From Agreia sp. COWG (GTDB taxonomy: Bacteria > Actinomycetota > Actinomycetes > Actinomycetales > Microbacteriaceae), in contig NZ_LR882035.1 of the NCBI RefSeq assembly GCF_904528075.1, positions 1,860,001 through 1,924,000 of the forward strand: a stretch of 64,000 bases of DNA. Reading direction: 5' to 3'. The notes beneath the pieces are model-generated. The model saw nothing but the letters and a program-made list of their open reading frames with translations, was not told where the DNA came from and did no database searches. Position numbers and translations under genes: made by a program. This document shows positions 8,519 through 16,428 of the stretch, piece after piece (position 1 is the stretch's first letter; each line of letters opens with the position of its first letter).

Positions 8519-9733
8519 ATGGACTGGCAGACACCCGAAGACACGGTCCCGAGCGGTTTCATCACCGACGCCCAGATCAGATCGATCCTCGGAAAGCCCC
8601 CGGCATCCGGCGCCTGGCGCGACGGCGACCCCGTCGGTCGGCGGCGATTCGCGTCGATCGGTGCGTTCACCTTCTCAGCGGGCGCCACTCTTCCCGATGT
8701 GCGCATCGCGTATGAGACCCTCGGCACGCTCTCTCCCGCCCGCGACAACGCTGTGCTGGTGCTGCACGCGCTGACCGGGGACAGCCACCTGCGCGGGCCG
8801 GCCGGGCCTGGACATCCGACCGACGGCTGGTGGAGCGGCATCGTGGGTCCGGGGCTCGCCATCGACACCGACCGCTGGTTCGTGGTGAGCCCGAACATGC
8901 TGGGAGGCTGCCAGGGCAGTACGGGCCCGGCGTCACTCTCTCCCGACGGCACGGAGTGGGGCGCATCCTTTCCGTACACCACGGTGGGCGACCAGGTCAG
9001 AGCCCAGCTCGCGTTCTCCGACGCGATCGGAATCGAGAGGTGGGCGGCCGTCATCGGAGGTTCCATGGGCGGCATGCACGCTATCGAGTGGGGCGTCGCG
9101 CACAACGACAGGCTCGAGCGTCTCGCCGTGATCGCGGCCCCCGGCCGTTCGAGTGCCGACCAGGTTGCGCTCAACTCCGTTCAGGTCGAGGCCATCCACA
9201 TCGACCCGCGCTTCGCTTCCGGCGACTACTACGACGCGCCGGATGGCGAGGGCCCTCACCGAGGTCTCGCCCTCGCGCGCCGCATGGCCTTGCTCAACTA
9301 CCGCAGCCCCTCCGAGCTGAACTCCCGCTTCGAGCGCAGCTGGCAATCGGGCATCAGCCCGCTGGGCGACGAGGGCAGGTTCGCCGTGGAGTCCTACCTC
9401 GATTTTCACGGCAACAAGTTCACCAGGCGCTTCGACGCCAACTCGTACGTGACGCTCGTGCAGGCCATGAACTCTCACGATGTCGGCCGAGACAGGGGCG
9501 GCCTCGAATCGGCGCTGTCCGCGGTCACGGTCCCGACCGTGGTCATCGGCATCGACAGCGACAGGCTCTTTCCCGTCGAGGACCAGCTCCAGATCGCCCG
9601 TCACGTTCCGGGCAACATCGACGGCGCTGAGGCGGTCGTCCTGTCGTCACCGTTCGGCCACGACGGATTCCTCATCGAGAACGAGGTGGTCGGCGCACAG
9701 ATCGCACGTCTGCTCGCCGTGCAGCCGGGGTGA
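8519..9733 (+). CDS. metX: Homoserine O-acetyltransferase
   Basis: A 404-residue alpha/beta-hydrolase that acetylates homoserine with acetyl-CoA, the first step of methionine synthesis. The nucleophile elbow 'GGSMGGMHAIEW' gives Ser182, and 'FGHDGFL' near the C-terminus holds the catalytic His. 'LHALTGDSH' and 'NMLGGCQGSTGP' are MetX hallmarks. ATG 8519 ('MDWQTPEDTVPS') is chosen because an AAGAGA lies about 9 nt upstream; ATG 8510, three codons earlier, is the alternative. Earlier in-frame starts would place coding sequence over the intergenic hairpin. Confidence 0.93.
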   Translation: MDWQTPEDTVPSGFITDAQIRSILGKPPASGAWRDGDPVGRRRFASIGAFTFSAGATLPDVRIAYETLGTLSPARDNAVLVLHALTGDSHLRGPAGPGHPTDGWWSGIVGPGLAIDTDRWFVVSPNMLGGCQGSTGPASLSPDGTEWGASFPYTTVGDQVRAQLAFSDAIGIERWAAVIGGSMGGMHAIEWGVAHNDRLERLAVIAAPGRSSADQVALNSVQVEAIHIDPRFASGDYYDAPDGEGPHRGLALARRMALLNYRSPSELNSRFERSWQSGISPLGDEGRFAVESYLDFHGNKFTRRFDANSYVTLVQAMNSHDVGRDRGGLESALSAVTVPTVVIGIDSDRLFPVEDQLQIARHVPGNIDGAEAVVLSSPFGHDGFLIENEVVGAQIARLLAVQPG

Positions 9734-9744
9734 CGGGCGTAGCG

Positions 9745-9787
9745 AAAAAAATGCCGGGAGAGCCGCCTTGCCAACGACACTCCCGGC
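9745..9787 (-). terminator. Intrinsic terminator, minus-strand orientation, behind metX
   Basis: GCCGGGAG (9753-9760) pairs with CTCCCGGC (9780-9787). On the minus strand the stem is followed by seven T residues, the arrangement of a rho-independent terminator, yet no minus-strand gene lies upstream of it. On the plus strand the stem closes the metYX unit without a U-tract. Confidence 0.6.
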
Positions 9788-9801
9788 GGATCCCCCCAAG
9801 C
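9745..9801 (-). ncRNA. Possible short minus-strand RNA
   Basis: On the minus strand a weak TTGTAT and TAGCCT pair separated by about 18 bp lies roughly between 9845 and 9810. About 60 nt of GC-rich sequence able to form alternative stems (CCGCC with GGCGG, CTCCCGGC with GCCGGGAG) follows, ending in seven U residues. This pattern would give a small RNA. It is a hypothesis; a simple bidirectional terminator is the alternative. Confidence 0.25.
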
Positions 9802-9877
9802 TGTATCAGCGAGGCTATGCCCGTACGCATGTGCAATACAAGGTATGCATGTCCCCCACTTCAGGGCACAAGCGCAC

Positions 9878-9883
9878 TAGCAT
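9878..9883 (+). promoter_or_regulatory. -10 hexamer of the kinase/regulator operon
   Basis: TAGCAT, 6 nt before a GTG at 9890 that opens a 15-codon reading frame overlapping the kinase start. Confidence 0.4.
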
Positions 9884-9889
9884 GACAGC

Positions 9890-9937
9890 GTGCTGCGCTC
9901 CCTGATCCCGCCCCGAGATCGGCCATCATGGCGCTGA
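9890..9937 (+). CDS. Possible 15-aa leader peptide upstream of the histidine kinase
   Basis: GTG 9890 is placed 6 nt after a TAGCAT hexamer, as for the leaderless genes in this window. It opens a 15-residue frame (MLRSLIPPRDRPSWR) whose stop at 9935-9937 lies just inside the kinase gene, whose ATG is at 9928 in another frame. It could couple translation to the kinase gene. Alternatively it is chance, or the kinase start is misplaced. Confidence 0.3.
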   Translation: MLRSLIPPRDRPSWR

Positions 9938-11094
9938 CGGGCAGCGGCCAACCGCGTCTTCTGGCTCGCACGAGCCGACTGGTCGGACTGTCGTTCCTCG
10001 CGGCATCCGTCGCGGCTCTTCTCGTACCGGGCACGGCGAACCTCGACCTGCTCACGGTCTGCCTACCGCTGTATGCCCTCCTGGCCGCAGGATTCATCAT
10101 GATCGGGCGCACGCGCTCGCTCCCCTGGTCCGGGGCCATCATCATCGTGGGCGTCGTGCTGATCGTCCTGGTCTCACTCCCCTCGCTCGGCGGGCCCACG
10201 GAATCGACCTCGAGTGCCGTGGCGCTTCTCGCCTCCGGTGCCCTCCCCGCTCTCGTCATCTGCAACCTCGACCGGCCGCGGCGTATCGCAGCCATGGCGA
10301 CCGGCTTCGTGGCCACCCTGCTGGCGGCGGTCCTCACGGCTCACCCCGACGTGACCCCGTTCGCGCTGGCCACAAGTGTGGTGATGGGCTGGCTGGTGCT
10401 CGTGGCTGCCACCGCGTGGTTCACCATGAGCATCTCGCGTGCCCTTGCCCGAATCCAACGCCTCGGCAGGGCGCACATCGCGGAGCGTCAGGCCAGCGAG
10501 ACCGAGGCGCAGCGCCGGCAGGGGGCGCGGCTGCTGCACGACACCGTCCTCGCCACCCTCACCCTGCTCGCTCACTCCGGCGTCGGGGTGAGCCCGGATG
10601 CGCTCCGCGCGCAGGCCGCGGAAGACGCGCGGCTGCTGAGGCAGCTGCGCCTCGGCGGCACGCCCATGCCGCGTTCCAGCGGCGCCTACACGCTAGAGGC
10701 GACGGAGACGAGCGACCTCGGTCACACTCTCGAATCCGTCAGGCAGCGTTTCGATCGCATGGGGCTGAGCGTGTCCTGGCACGGCGCCGGCCGCATCCTT
10801 CTGCCGAGCGATGTGCTCGACGCGTTCCTGCTGTCGCTCGCCGAGTGCCTCGAGAACGTCCGCCGGCACTCGGGCGTGAGCGACGCCGAGGTCACCATCA
10901 CCCAGGACGACACCACGGTGCGGGCCATGGTGACCGACGCCGGTGTCGGATTCGATCTCGCTCTCGTGGACTCGGCAAGGCTCGGCCTCGCGGAATCCGT
11001 GGTCGCCCGCATCCGCGATGTCGGTGGGCGCACCCGCCTCTTCTCGTCACCGGGCTCAGGAACCACCGTCGTCCTCGAGGTGCCCAAGCTATGA
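9928..11094 (+). CDS. Sensor histidine kinase (HisKA_3-like)
   Basis: A 388-residue membrane kinase. The N-terminal half has about five or six hydrophobic segments (to residue ~170) and no obvious extracellular sensor domain. His204 in 'RLLHDTVLATL' is the likely phosphoacceptor of a HisKA_3-type dimerisation helix. The ATPase domain has an N box 'ECLENVRRHS', a G1 box 'VTDAGVGFD' and 'SSPGSGTTVVLEVP'. ATG 9928 is the first start in frame. It overlaps the next gene by ATGA and should phosphorylate the regulator at 12387. The stimulus is unknown. Confidence 0.85.
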   Translation: MALTGSGQPRLLARTSRLVGLSFLAASVAALLVPGTANLDLLTVCLPLYALLAAGFIMIGRTRSLPWSGAIIIVGVVLIVLVSLPSLGGPTESTSSAVALLASGALPALVICNLDRPRRIAAMATGFVATLLAAVLTAHPDVTPFALATSVVMGWLVLVAATAWFTMSISRALARIQRLGRAHIAERQASETEAQRRQGARLLHDTVLATLTLLAHSGVGVSPDALRAQAAEDARLLRQLRLGGTPMPRSSGAYTLEATETSDLGHTLESVRQRFDRMGLSVSWHGAGRILLPSDVLDAFLLSLAECLENVRRHSGVSDAEVTITQDDTTVRAMVTDAGVGFDLALVDSARLGLAESVVARIRDVGGRTRLFSSPGSGTTVVLEVPKL

Positions 11095-12368
11095 CCAGCC
11101 CCGGCTCGAACACAAATCAGAACCCGAGCGTGCTTCGGCGACTCGTCGCCGCCCGGCAGCTCGGGCCCGGCGCCGTGAACGCTCTCCGCGAAGACCTGGC
11201 CACCGATTCCCGGCTCGGCTACGGCCGCCTCGGTATCGGCGCCATCATCCTGGGCGCCGTGCTGTTCGTGCGCGGAGCCGGCGTGGCGATCCTCGAGGGC
11301 GTCGTCTCTTCCCCGGGCACGATCGCCTCCCCCACTCTTCTGGCCTGGGCTCTCGCGGCCGTCGCGTTCGTCGGTTCCTGCGTGGCGGCGCGGCGCTTCA
11401 GCGGCAGGCTGCCCACTGTGGTCTTCGCCTTGTCGATGTCGCTGCTCGCGATCTCCCTGGTGATCGACATCGCCACGAGCCTCTCGACGGATCAGCCCAT
11501 CCTGCACACGTCGACCGTCTTCGGTGTCGGGGCGGCGCTCCTCGCCATCGTCGGGTACCGCCCGTCGCGTCAGCTGTTGTTCGCGAATGCGGCGTTCGCC
11601 GTCGTGCTCCTGGCCCTTCTCGTGGTCGGGATCGCCCACGGGGGCGGCTCCGATGGACAATCCATGCAGGTGATCGCCGGCGCCCTGTTCCCTCCTCTGC
11701 TCGGCACACTCGCCGTGCGCGGGTTCGGCCAGCTCGTGCAGCTCGAACTCGATCGCTCGCTTGCGGAGAGCACGCTCCTGGCACCGCGATTCGCCTTCGG
11801 CATGCGCGCGTCCGACGAGCTCGCCAGCCTCGACCTGGCCGCCGAGAAGATCCTCGATGGGGTCGCTGCCGAACGGATCGCATTGCCCCTCGACGCCCAG
11901 CTGGCCGAATCGGCGGCGACCATCGCGTCCGATCTTCGGAGGCTCCTCGTGGCTCGCCGACACGACACCTGGTTGCACCACGCCGTCGCCGAATCAGAGC
12001 TTCTCGGCCCCCAGGTCACTGTCACCGATCCGCTCGGCCTCGCTGGCGACCTCGACGGCAGCGAGAGGGAGGGCCTGCTCTCTGCGATCTGGCTCATCGT
12101 GGCGAACTCGTCCCGCGCACAGCCCACAGTGCTGGTCTCCGTCGACCGCGCCGGGCCCGATCGGCTCGATGTCGATCCCGGCGACGAGACGCCCGATAAG
12201 ATGGTGCTCTTGATAGCCATGACGGTCGATAGTGTTCCTCGCCGCAGAATCGACCCTGCGGTCTGGTCAGCACTCGACCGAGTAGGCAATCACTCGGAGA
12301 TGGCCACGGGCGGCAGCACGACGATCGTGATCACCGTCCGAACCATGTCAGAACAGGCCGCCCCGTAG
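11091..12368 (+). CDS. Membrane protein, possible degenerate kinase partner
   Basis: A 425-residue protein of unrecognised family. It has about six or seven hydrophobic segments (residues ~45-215) followed by a ~200-residue cytoplasmic part. This tail begins with helices ('QLELDRSLAESTLLAPRF'), and its order, length and closing 'STTIVITVRT' strand recall the DHp-ATPase half of the neighbouring kinase. I find no phosphoacceptor His motif, no N box and no DxGxG box. It overlaps the kinase by 4 bp (ATGA) and is followed 18 bp later by the response regulator, so it most likely works in the same signalling unit, perhaps as a pseudokinase or sensor. Function is inferred only. Confidence 0.7.
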   Translation: MTSPGSNTNQNPSVLRRLVAARQLGPGAVNALREDLATDSRLGYGRLGIGAIILGAVLFVRGAGVAILEGVVSSPGTIASPTLLAWALAAVAFVGSCVAARRFSGRLPTVVFALSMSLLAISLVIDIATSLSTDQPILHTSTVFGVGAALLAIVGYRPSRQLLFANAAFAVVLLALLVVGIAHGGGSDGQSMQVIAGALFPPLLGTLAVRGFGQLVQLELDRSLAESTLLAPRFAFGMRASDELASLDLAAEKILDGVAAERIALPLDAQLAESAATIASDLRRLLVARRHDTWLHHAVAESELLGPQVTVTDPLGLAGDLDGSEREGLLSAIWLIVANSSRAQPTVLVSVDRAGPDRLDVDPGDETPDKMVLLIAMTVDSVPRRRIDPAVWSALDRVGNHSEMATGGSTTIVITVRTMSEQAAP

Positions 12369-12386
12369 GCGGCCGAGAGGACAACC

Positions 12387-13076
12387 GTGACAGAGAACGC
12401 AGCACAGATCAGACTCGCTATCGTCGACGACCACCGCATGCTCCTCGGCGCCCTGACAGAGTGGATCAGGGGGGCCGCAGACGACATCGACATGGTCGCT
12501 GCGGTCACCACCTGGCCGGATCTGCTCACGCACCCGCAGTTTCCCGTCGACGTGGTGCTTCTCGACCTCGACCTGAAAGACTCGCTGCCGATCTCGGTGA
12601 AGCTGCGCACGTTGAAGACGACGGGCGTCAAGACCGTGCTCATGAGCACGTATTCCGAGCCCGCCGTCATCCGGGAGGCCATCGCGGCAGGAGCCCTCGG
12701 CTACCTCGTCAAGAGCGAGGAGGCCGGGATGATCGTCGAGGCGATTCGTGCCGCGCACGAGGGCAAGCCCTTCATCTCGAGCGAACTCGACCTTGCGCTG
12801 AGCGCCGACGAGGTAGGCGGGGCGCCCAAGCTCTCTGCCCAGGAGCGTCGGGTCATGGCTCTCTACGGGGGCGGCGAGCCCGTGAAGCAGGTCGCCCAGG
12901 CACTCGAGATCTCCGAAGAGACGGCGAAGTCTTACCTCAAGCGCATCCGAGAGAAATACCGTATCGCGGGAATCGACGTCGGCACAAAGGTCGCCCTGCG
13001 CAAACGCGCCATCCAAGACGGCTACCTCGTGCAGGTCGACTTTCACCGCGCGTCAGAGGCCGACCTCTCGGGCTGA
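12387..13076 (+). CDS. Response regulator, LuxR/NarL-type output
   Basis: A 229-residue two-component regulator. The receiver domain (residues 8-125) has the acidic pair 'IVDDH', the likely phosphoacceptor Asp60 in 'VVLLDLDL', Ser/Thr in 'MSTYS' and Lys in 'YLVKSEE'. The C-terminal helix-turn-helix (about 155-215) reads 'LSAQERRVMALYGGG' and 'EISEETAKSYLKRIR'. It is the cognate partner of the kinase at 9928. Target genes are not evident; no repeat-type operator was seen nearby. Confidence 0.9.
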   Translation: MTENAAQIRLAIVDDHRMLLGALTEWIRGAADDIDMVAAVTTWPDLLTHPQFPVDVVLLDLDLKDSLPISVKLRTLKTTGVKTVLMSTYSEPAVIREAIAAGALGYLVKSEEAGMIVEAIRAAHEGKPFISSELDLALSADEVGGAPKLSAQERRVMALYGGGEPVKQVAQALEISEETAKSYLKRIREKYRIAGIDVGTKVALRKRAIQDGYLVQVDFHRASEADLSG

Positions 13077-13080
13077 CGCC

Positions 13081-13389
13081 TCATTCGTTCCGGGCGAGGG
13101 CCTTCTCTAGACGCTCGACCTTGTTCTCCAACTCTCCCGCGTAGCCCGGCCGGATGTCCGCCTTCAGCACAAGGGAGACCCGCGTGCCGAACGCGCCCAC
13201 GGCATCGGTGGCCTCTTTGATGACGGCGAAGACCTCGTCCCACTCGCCCTCGATCGTGGTGAACATCGAATCGGTGTGATTCGGCAGGCCGGATGCCCGA
13301 ACGACGGCCACGGCGGCAGCCACCGCATCGTGCACGGAGTCGTCCGGGGCCGGGCCGCCGGAGGGTGCGACGGAGAATGCGACGAGCAT
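13081..13389 (-). CDS. Thiamine-binding protein / DUF77 (MTH1187/YkoF-like) family
   Basis: A 102-residue small cytoplasmic protein of the MTH1187/YqgV type. 'MLVAFSVAPSG' at the start and 'HTDSMFTTIEGEWDEVFAVIKEA' in the middle are hallmark segments. Some members of the fold bind hydroxymethylpyrimidine or thiamine, but no thiamine genes are nearby. ATG 13389 shares its A with the TGA stop of the upstream glycosyltransferase gene (TGATG), so the two are probably translationally coupled. It converges with the response regulator with only 4 bp between. Confidence 0.8.
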   Translation of the reverse strand: MLVAFSVAPSGGPAPDDSVHDAVAAAVAVVRASGLPNHTDSMFTTIEGEWDEVFAVIKEATDAVGAFGTRVSLVLKADIRPGYAGELENKVERLEKALARNE

Positions 13390-14651
13390 CAGGATTTCTG
13401 CCTTTCTCTGGGGTGGAAGAGGACGCGGCCGTGTCGAAGCCGCAAGAGTCCGAGCACAGCAACGACGAAGATGACGGCCAGCAAGACGTTGCGCACCGTC
13501 AACACGAGCAGCATCGCCGGCTCCGAGGCCAGGAGCGCGTCGTATCCGAACGGGTAGATGATCTGGGTGAGCGCAGCCGTGCCGAGCACCAAAAGCGCGG
13601 GAACGCGAAAGTGCCGACCGCTCGTCGCGACACCCAGCACCACGGGGGCGGCGAGCCAGAGGACGAACTGCGGGGAGCCGACCTTGTTGAATAGCAGCAG
13701 TCCCACCACGATCGCGAGGCTGAGGGGCGCAAGCACGCGCGCGGGCCTCGCCCCGCTTTTCACGACGAGAGCACCCAGAACCAGCACCGCGGCCGAGACG
13801 ATGACGAGAAGCGGGGTCATGACCGCGCTGGCGAGTTCGGTGCCGGGGCCGCTCACCTGGAACGTGTTTATCGATCGAATGTAGGCGACCGACGATGAGC
13901 TGGGATCGAGAAGAGAGAGCCACATCCACGGTGTGCTGACCGGCGCCTCGATCTGCAGGCCCCTCGACGACTGCTGCGAGACGAAACCGAACGTGTTCGC
14001 TCCGCTGCCCGCGATGAGCACGAGTACCCCGAGCGCCACTGCCGAGGCCACAAAACCCACGAGGGCCTTGACCCGCTGGCGGACGACGGTGACCACCACC
14101 GCGATGAGGACCGCCGGCCAGACCTTGATCCAGGTCGCCACCGCGAGCAGCACTCCGGCGACGAGGGGCCGCTTCGCAGCGATGAGCAGCGCGATGATCG
14201 CAATGGCGACCGTCGTCGCATCGATACGCCCGAGGGCGATCGGGCCGAGGAGGAGAAGAAAGGCAAGCCACCACCACGCTGCCGTCACCTTGAGGGGAGC
14301 AAGCCTGGCACCGGGGCCAGACCGGGCCAGAAGGAACGCGAGCACGACGGCGTTCGTCACGAGAACCACGAGAAACCAGCCGACGCCGTAGAGTTCGGGG
14401 CCGAGCACCATCGCCGCGATCATGGGCACCAGCGCGACCAGCGGATACACCCAGGGCTCCGACACGCCGACGACGTCGCCGCCCAGTGCACGCTCCACCC
14501 AGGGGCGGTACTGCAGCGTGACGTCGCCCCAGGGCAGCGTGGGGTTGGTCAGGCCCACGTAGGCCAGCCACAGGTGAACGACCAGGAAGACGGCCCACAG
14601 GGCGGCCGGCCTCGTCGATATCGTCACCAGCCACTGTCGCACGTCGCCCAT
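13389..14651 (-). CDS. GT87 / DUF2029-like membrane glycosyltransferase
   Basis: About 420 residues with roughly ten membrane segments, resembling the polyprenyl-phosphomannose-dependent alpha-mannosyltransferases of actinobacteria (GT87/DUF2029). The early 'YRPWVERAL' and the 'KRPLVAGVLLAVATWIKVWP' segment fit the family pattern of a small residue run followed by K.WP. The likely role is adding mannose to lipoglycans or glycoproteins on the outer face of the membrane. ATG 14651 is used, but a TAGGAT hexamer sits 7 nt before GTG 14642, so a leaderless start three codons later is possible. A longer frame reaches 14726. Confidence 0.75.
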   Translation of the reverse strand: MGDVRQWLVTISTRPAALWAVFLVVHLWLAYVGLTNPTLPWGDVTLQYRPWVERALGGDVVGVSEPWVYPLVALVPMIAAMVLGPELYGVGWFLVVLVTNAVVLAFLLARSGPGARLAPLKVTAAWWWLAFLLLLGPIALGRIDATTVAIAIIALLIAAKRPLVAGVLLAVATWIKVWPAVLIAVVVTVVRQRVKALVGFVASAVALGVLVLIAGSGANTFGFVSQQSSRGLQIEAPVSTPWMWLSLLDPSSSSVAYIRSINTFQVSGPGTELASAVMTPLLVIVSAAVLVLGALVVKSGARPARVLAPLSLAIVVGLLLFNKVGSPQFVLWLAAPVVLGVATSGRHFRVPALLVLGTAALTQIIYPFGYDALLASEPAMLLVLTVRNVLLAVIFVVAVLGLLRLRHGRVLFHPRERQKS

Positions 14652-14795
14652 CCTAGGCTCCGGCCGCCAGCTCGATTGCCGCATCGCATTCAGCCAAGGC
14701 CCCGTCGCCTCCCAGCAAAGCGTCAACTGCGCCTGATTTGCTAGGGAGCATTGCCTCGCCAGAGCACATCACCTCGCACCCACGCCGGATGGACT

Positions 14796-15500
14796 ATGAA
14801 CAAGACCCTCAGTGTGACGATCGGCGTCGTTGCGTCGATCATCGCCCTGGGAGCCATGGCGGCGGTGGCGGGGCCGATCATCTACGACAGTGCAACCGCA
14901 AGCCCGCAGGCCCGACTTCCCAGCGTCGTCCCCACCGTGCATGAGTCAGACCCGCAGGCACCGCCGACCAGCCTCTCCGAGCTGAGCGGCCAGTGGACTA
15001 TCGACAGCGGCTCGAGCGCCGGCTACACGGTGGGCGCCGTGCTGAACGGCTCCGACGTCACCGTCACGGGTTCGACTCAGCATGTGGCGGGAACGGCCTC
15101 CGTCGTCGATTCCATGCTCGAGGAGGCGACCGTCGTGGTCGACATCGGCAGCATCTCCTCAGACAACGCGAACCGCGATGCCTACGTGCGAGGCCAAGCG
15201 CTCGACGCCGCCGACTATCCCACGGCAGAATTCCGGCTGACTTCCCCGGTCGGCCTCAGTGACGTTCTGCTGAAGGGCACCCCCACGACGGTGCTCGCCA
15301 ACGGAACGCTCACCCTGCACGGCGTGACACACGCCGTCAGCGTTCCCCTCACCGCGACACTCGCCAATGGCCACCTCACCCTCACCGGAATGGTGCCGAT
15401 CTCCTTCGACGACTTCGACGTTTCTCCGATAGATCTCGGCTTCGTCACGGTCGAAGACAGCGCGTCCATCAACTTCTCCCTGACGGTGGCCCCACGCTAG
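14796..15500 (+). CDS. YceI family protein, membrane-anchored
   Basis: A 234-residue protein with one N-terminal hydrophobic segment (residues ~5-28) and then the YceI lipocalin-like domain (residues ~65-234): 'GQWTIDSGSSAGYTV', 'NRDAYVRGQALDAADYPTAEF', 'LTLHGVTHAVSVPL'. YceI barrels bind isoprenoid-like lipids such as polyprenols. The N-terminal segment suggests an exported, anchored form. The nearest start with a GGATGG upstream is ATG 14796; an earlier in-frame start at 14751 would add a non-conserved tail. Confidence 0.85.
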   Translation: MNKTLSVTIGVVASIIALGAMAAVAGPIIYDSATASPQARLPSVVPTVHESDPQAPPTSLSELSGQWTIDSGSSAGYTVGAVLNGSDVTVTGSTQHVAGTASVVDSMLEEATVVVDIGSISSDNANRDAYVRGQALDAADYPTAEFRLTSPVGLSDVLLKGTPTTVLANGTLTLHGVTHAVSVPLTATLANGHLTLTGMVPISFDDFDVSPIDLGFVTVEDSASINFSLTVAPR

Positions 15501-15514
15501 CCGTCGGACATCTG

Positions 15515-16378
15515 TCACCGCAGCTCGGCCCTCACGAGTTCTGAGATGGTGCCTGGCATGGCCTCTGCGATGTCGAGGGCCGAGATCGGCCCACCGGCCG
15601 ATGCGCGCGCGGCTGCCGCCTGATGGAGAAAGGCTGCCGCAGCCGCGATCGAGGCGAGCCCGTCGCCGTCGTACGAGTCGATGTGCTCGGCATTCGTCGC
15701 GAGGAGGGCCCCCAGTATTCCGCCGAGCACATCCCCTGAGCCCGCCGTCGCGGCCCAGCTCGACGAGGCGGTCACGCTCATGCAGGCTCCGCCTGGCGAA
15801 GCGACGATCGTGCGCACCCCCTTCACCAGCACCGTCACGCCGAAGCGCTCTGCGCTGCGGCGAGCCCAGCTCGTGGGATCCGCCTCGATGGCCGATCGCT
15901 CGACGCTCTCCCCCGCGTCACCCCACAGGCTGCTCAACTCCCCCGCGTGCGGAGTGATGATCGTCGCCCGGTCGGCATGGGCGGCCAGGTCGAGCGCCCC
16001 CGCATCCAGAACCCGCGGCACCTGTTCCGCGATCGCCGCGTCGAGACGGCGCGCCACCTCCCCGGATCGCTCCTCGGTATTCATGCCGGAGCCGAGCAGC
16101 CATGCCTGGACCCGCCCCTGCGCCGTGACCACCTCCGGCCGACGCTGCAGCACCAGGCTGGTCGGCGCTGAATCGCCCAGGTAACGCACCATGCCGACCC
16201 CGGTGCGCACCGCGGCCTCGACGCCGAGCACGGCCGCCCCCGGATAGGCCGACGAACCCGTCTGCACACCGAGCACGCCGCGGCGGTACTTGTCGTCGGC
16301 AGGGCCGGGAATGCGCACCACACGACGCGCGTCCCCTGCGGTGAACTCGTGGGGTTCGTTCTCGCTCTGACTGCTCAT
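15515..16378 (-). CDS. nnrD: ADP-dependent NAD(P)H-hydrate dehydratase
   Basis: A 287-residue repair enzyme that dehydrates damaged NADHX/NADPHX using ADP. Ribokinase-fold motifs are present: 'YRRGVLGVQTGSSAYPGAAVL' split around residue 33, 'TPHAGELSSL' and the catalytic 'TAGSGDVLGGILGAL'. The epimerase domain (NnrE), fused in the E. coli protein, is absent and is not encoded in the window. ATG 16378 follows a TATCGT hexamer by 6 nt. The gene is divergent from the old yellow enzyme gene. Confidence 0.88.
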   Translation of the reverse strand: MSSQSENEPHEFTAGDARRVVRIPGPADDKYRRGVLGVQTGSSAYPGAAVLGVEAAVRTGVGMVRYLGDSAPTSLVLQRRPEVVTAQGRVQAWLLGSGMNTEERSGEVARRLDAAIAEQVPRVLDAGALDLAAHADRATIITPHAGELSSLWGDAGESVERSAIEADPTSWARRSAERFGVTVLVKGVRTIVASPGGACMSVTASSSWAATAGSGDVLGGILGALLATNAEHIDSYDGDGLASIAAAAAFLHQAAAARASAGGPISALDIAEAMPGTISELVRAELR

Positions 16379-16384
16379 CCCTCC

Positions 16385-16394
16385 ACGATAGGGT
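16385..16394. promoter_or_regulatory. Overlapping divergent -10 hexamers of nnrD and the OYE gene
   Basis: TATCGT on the minus strand (16390-16385) is 6 nt before nnrD ATG 16378. TAGGGT on the plus strand (16389-16394) should start a transcript near 16401 for the oxidoreductase. The two hexamers share two base pairs. Confidence 0.45.
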
Positions 16395-16428
16395 GCTCGT
16401 GACCCCCTCGAACGATGAAGGACCACCC

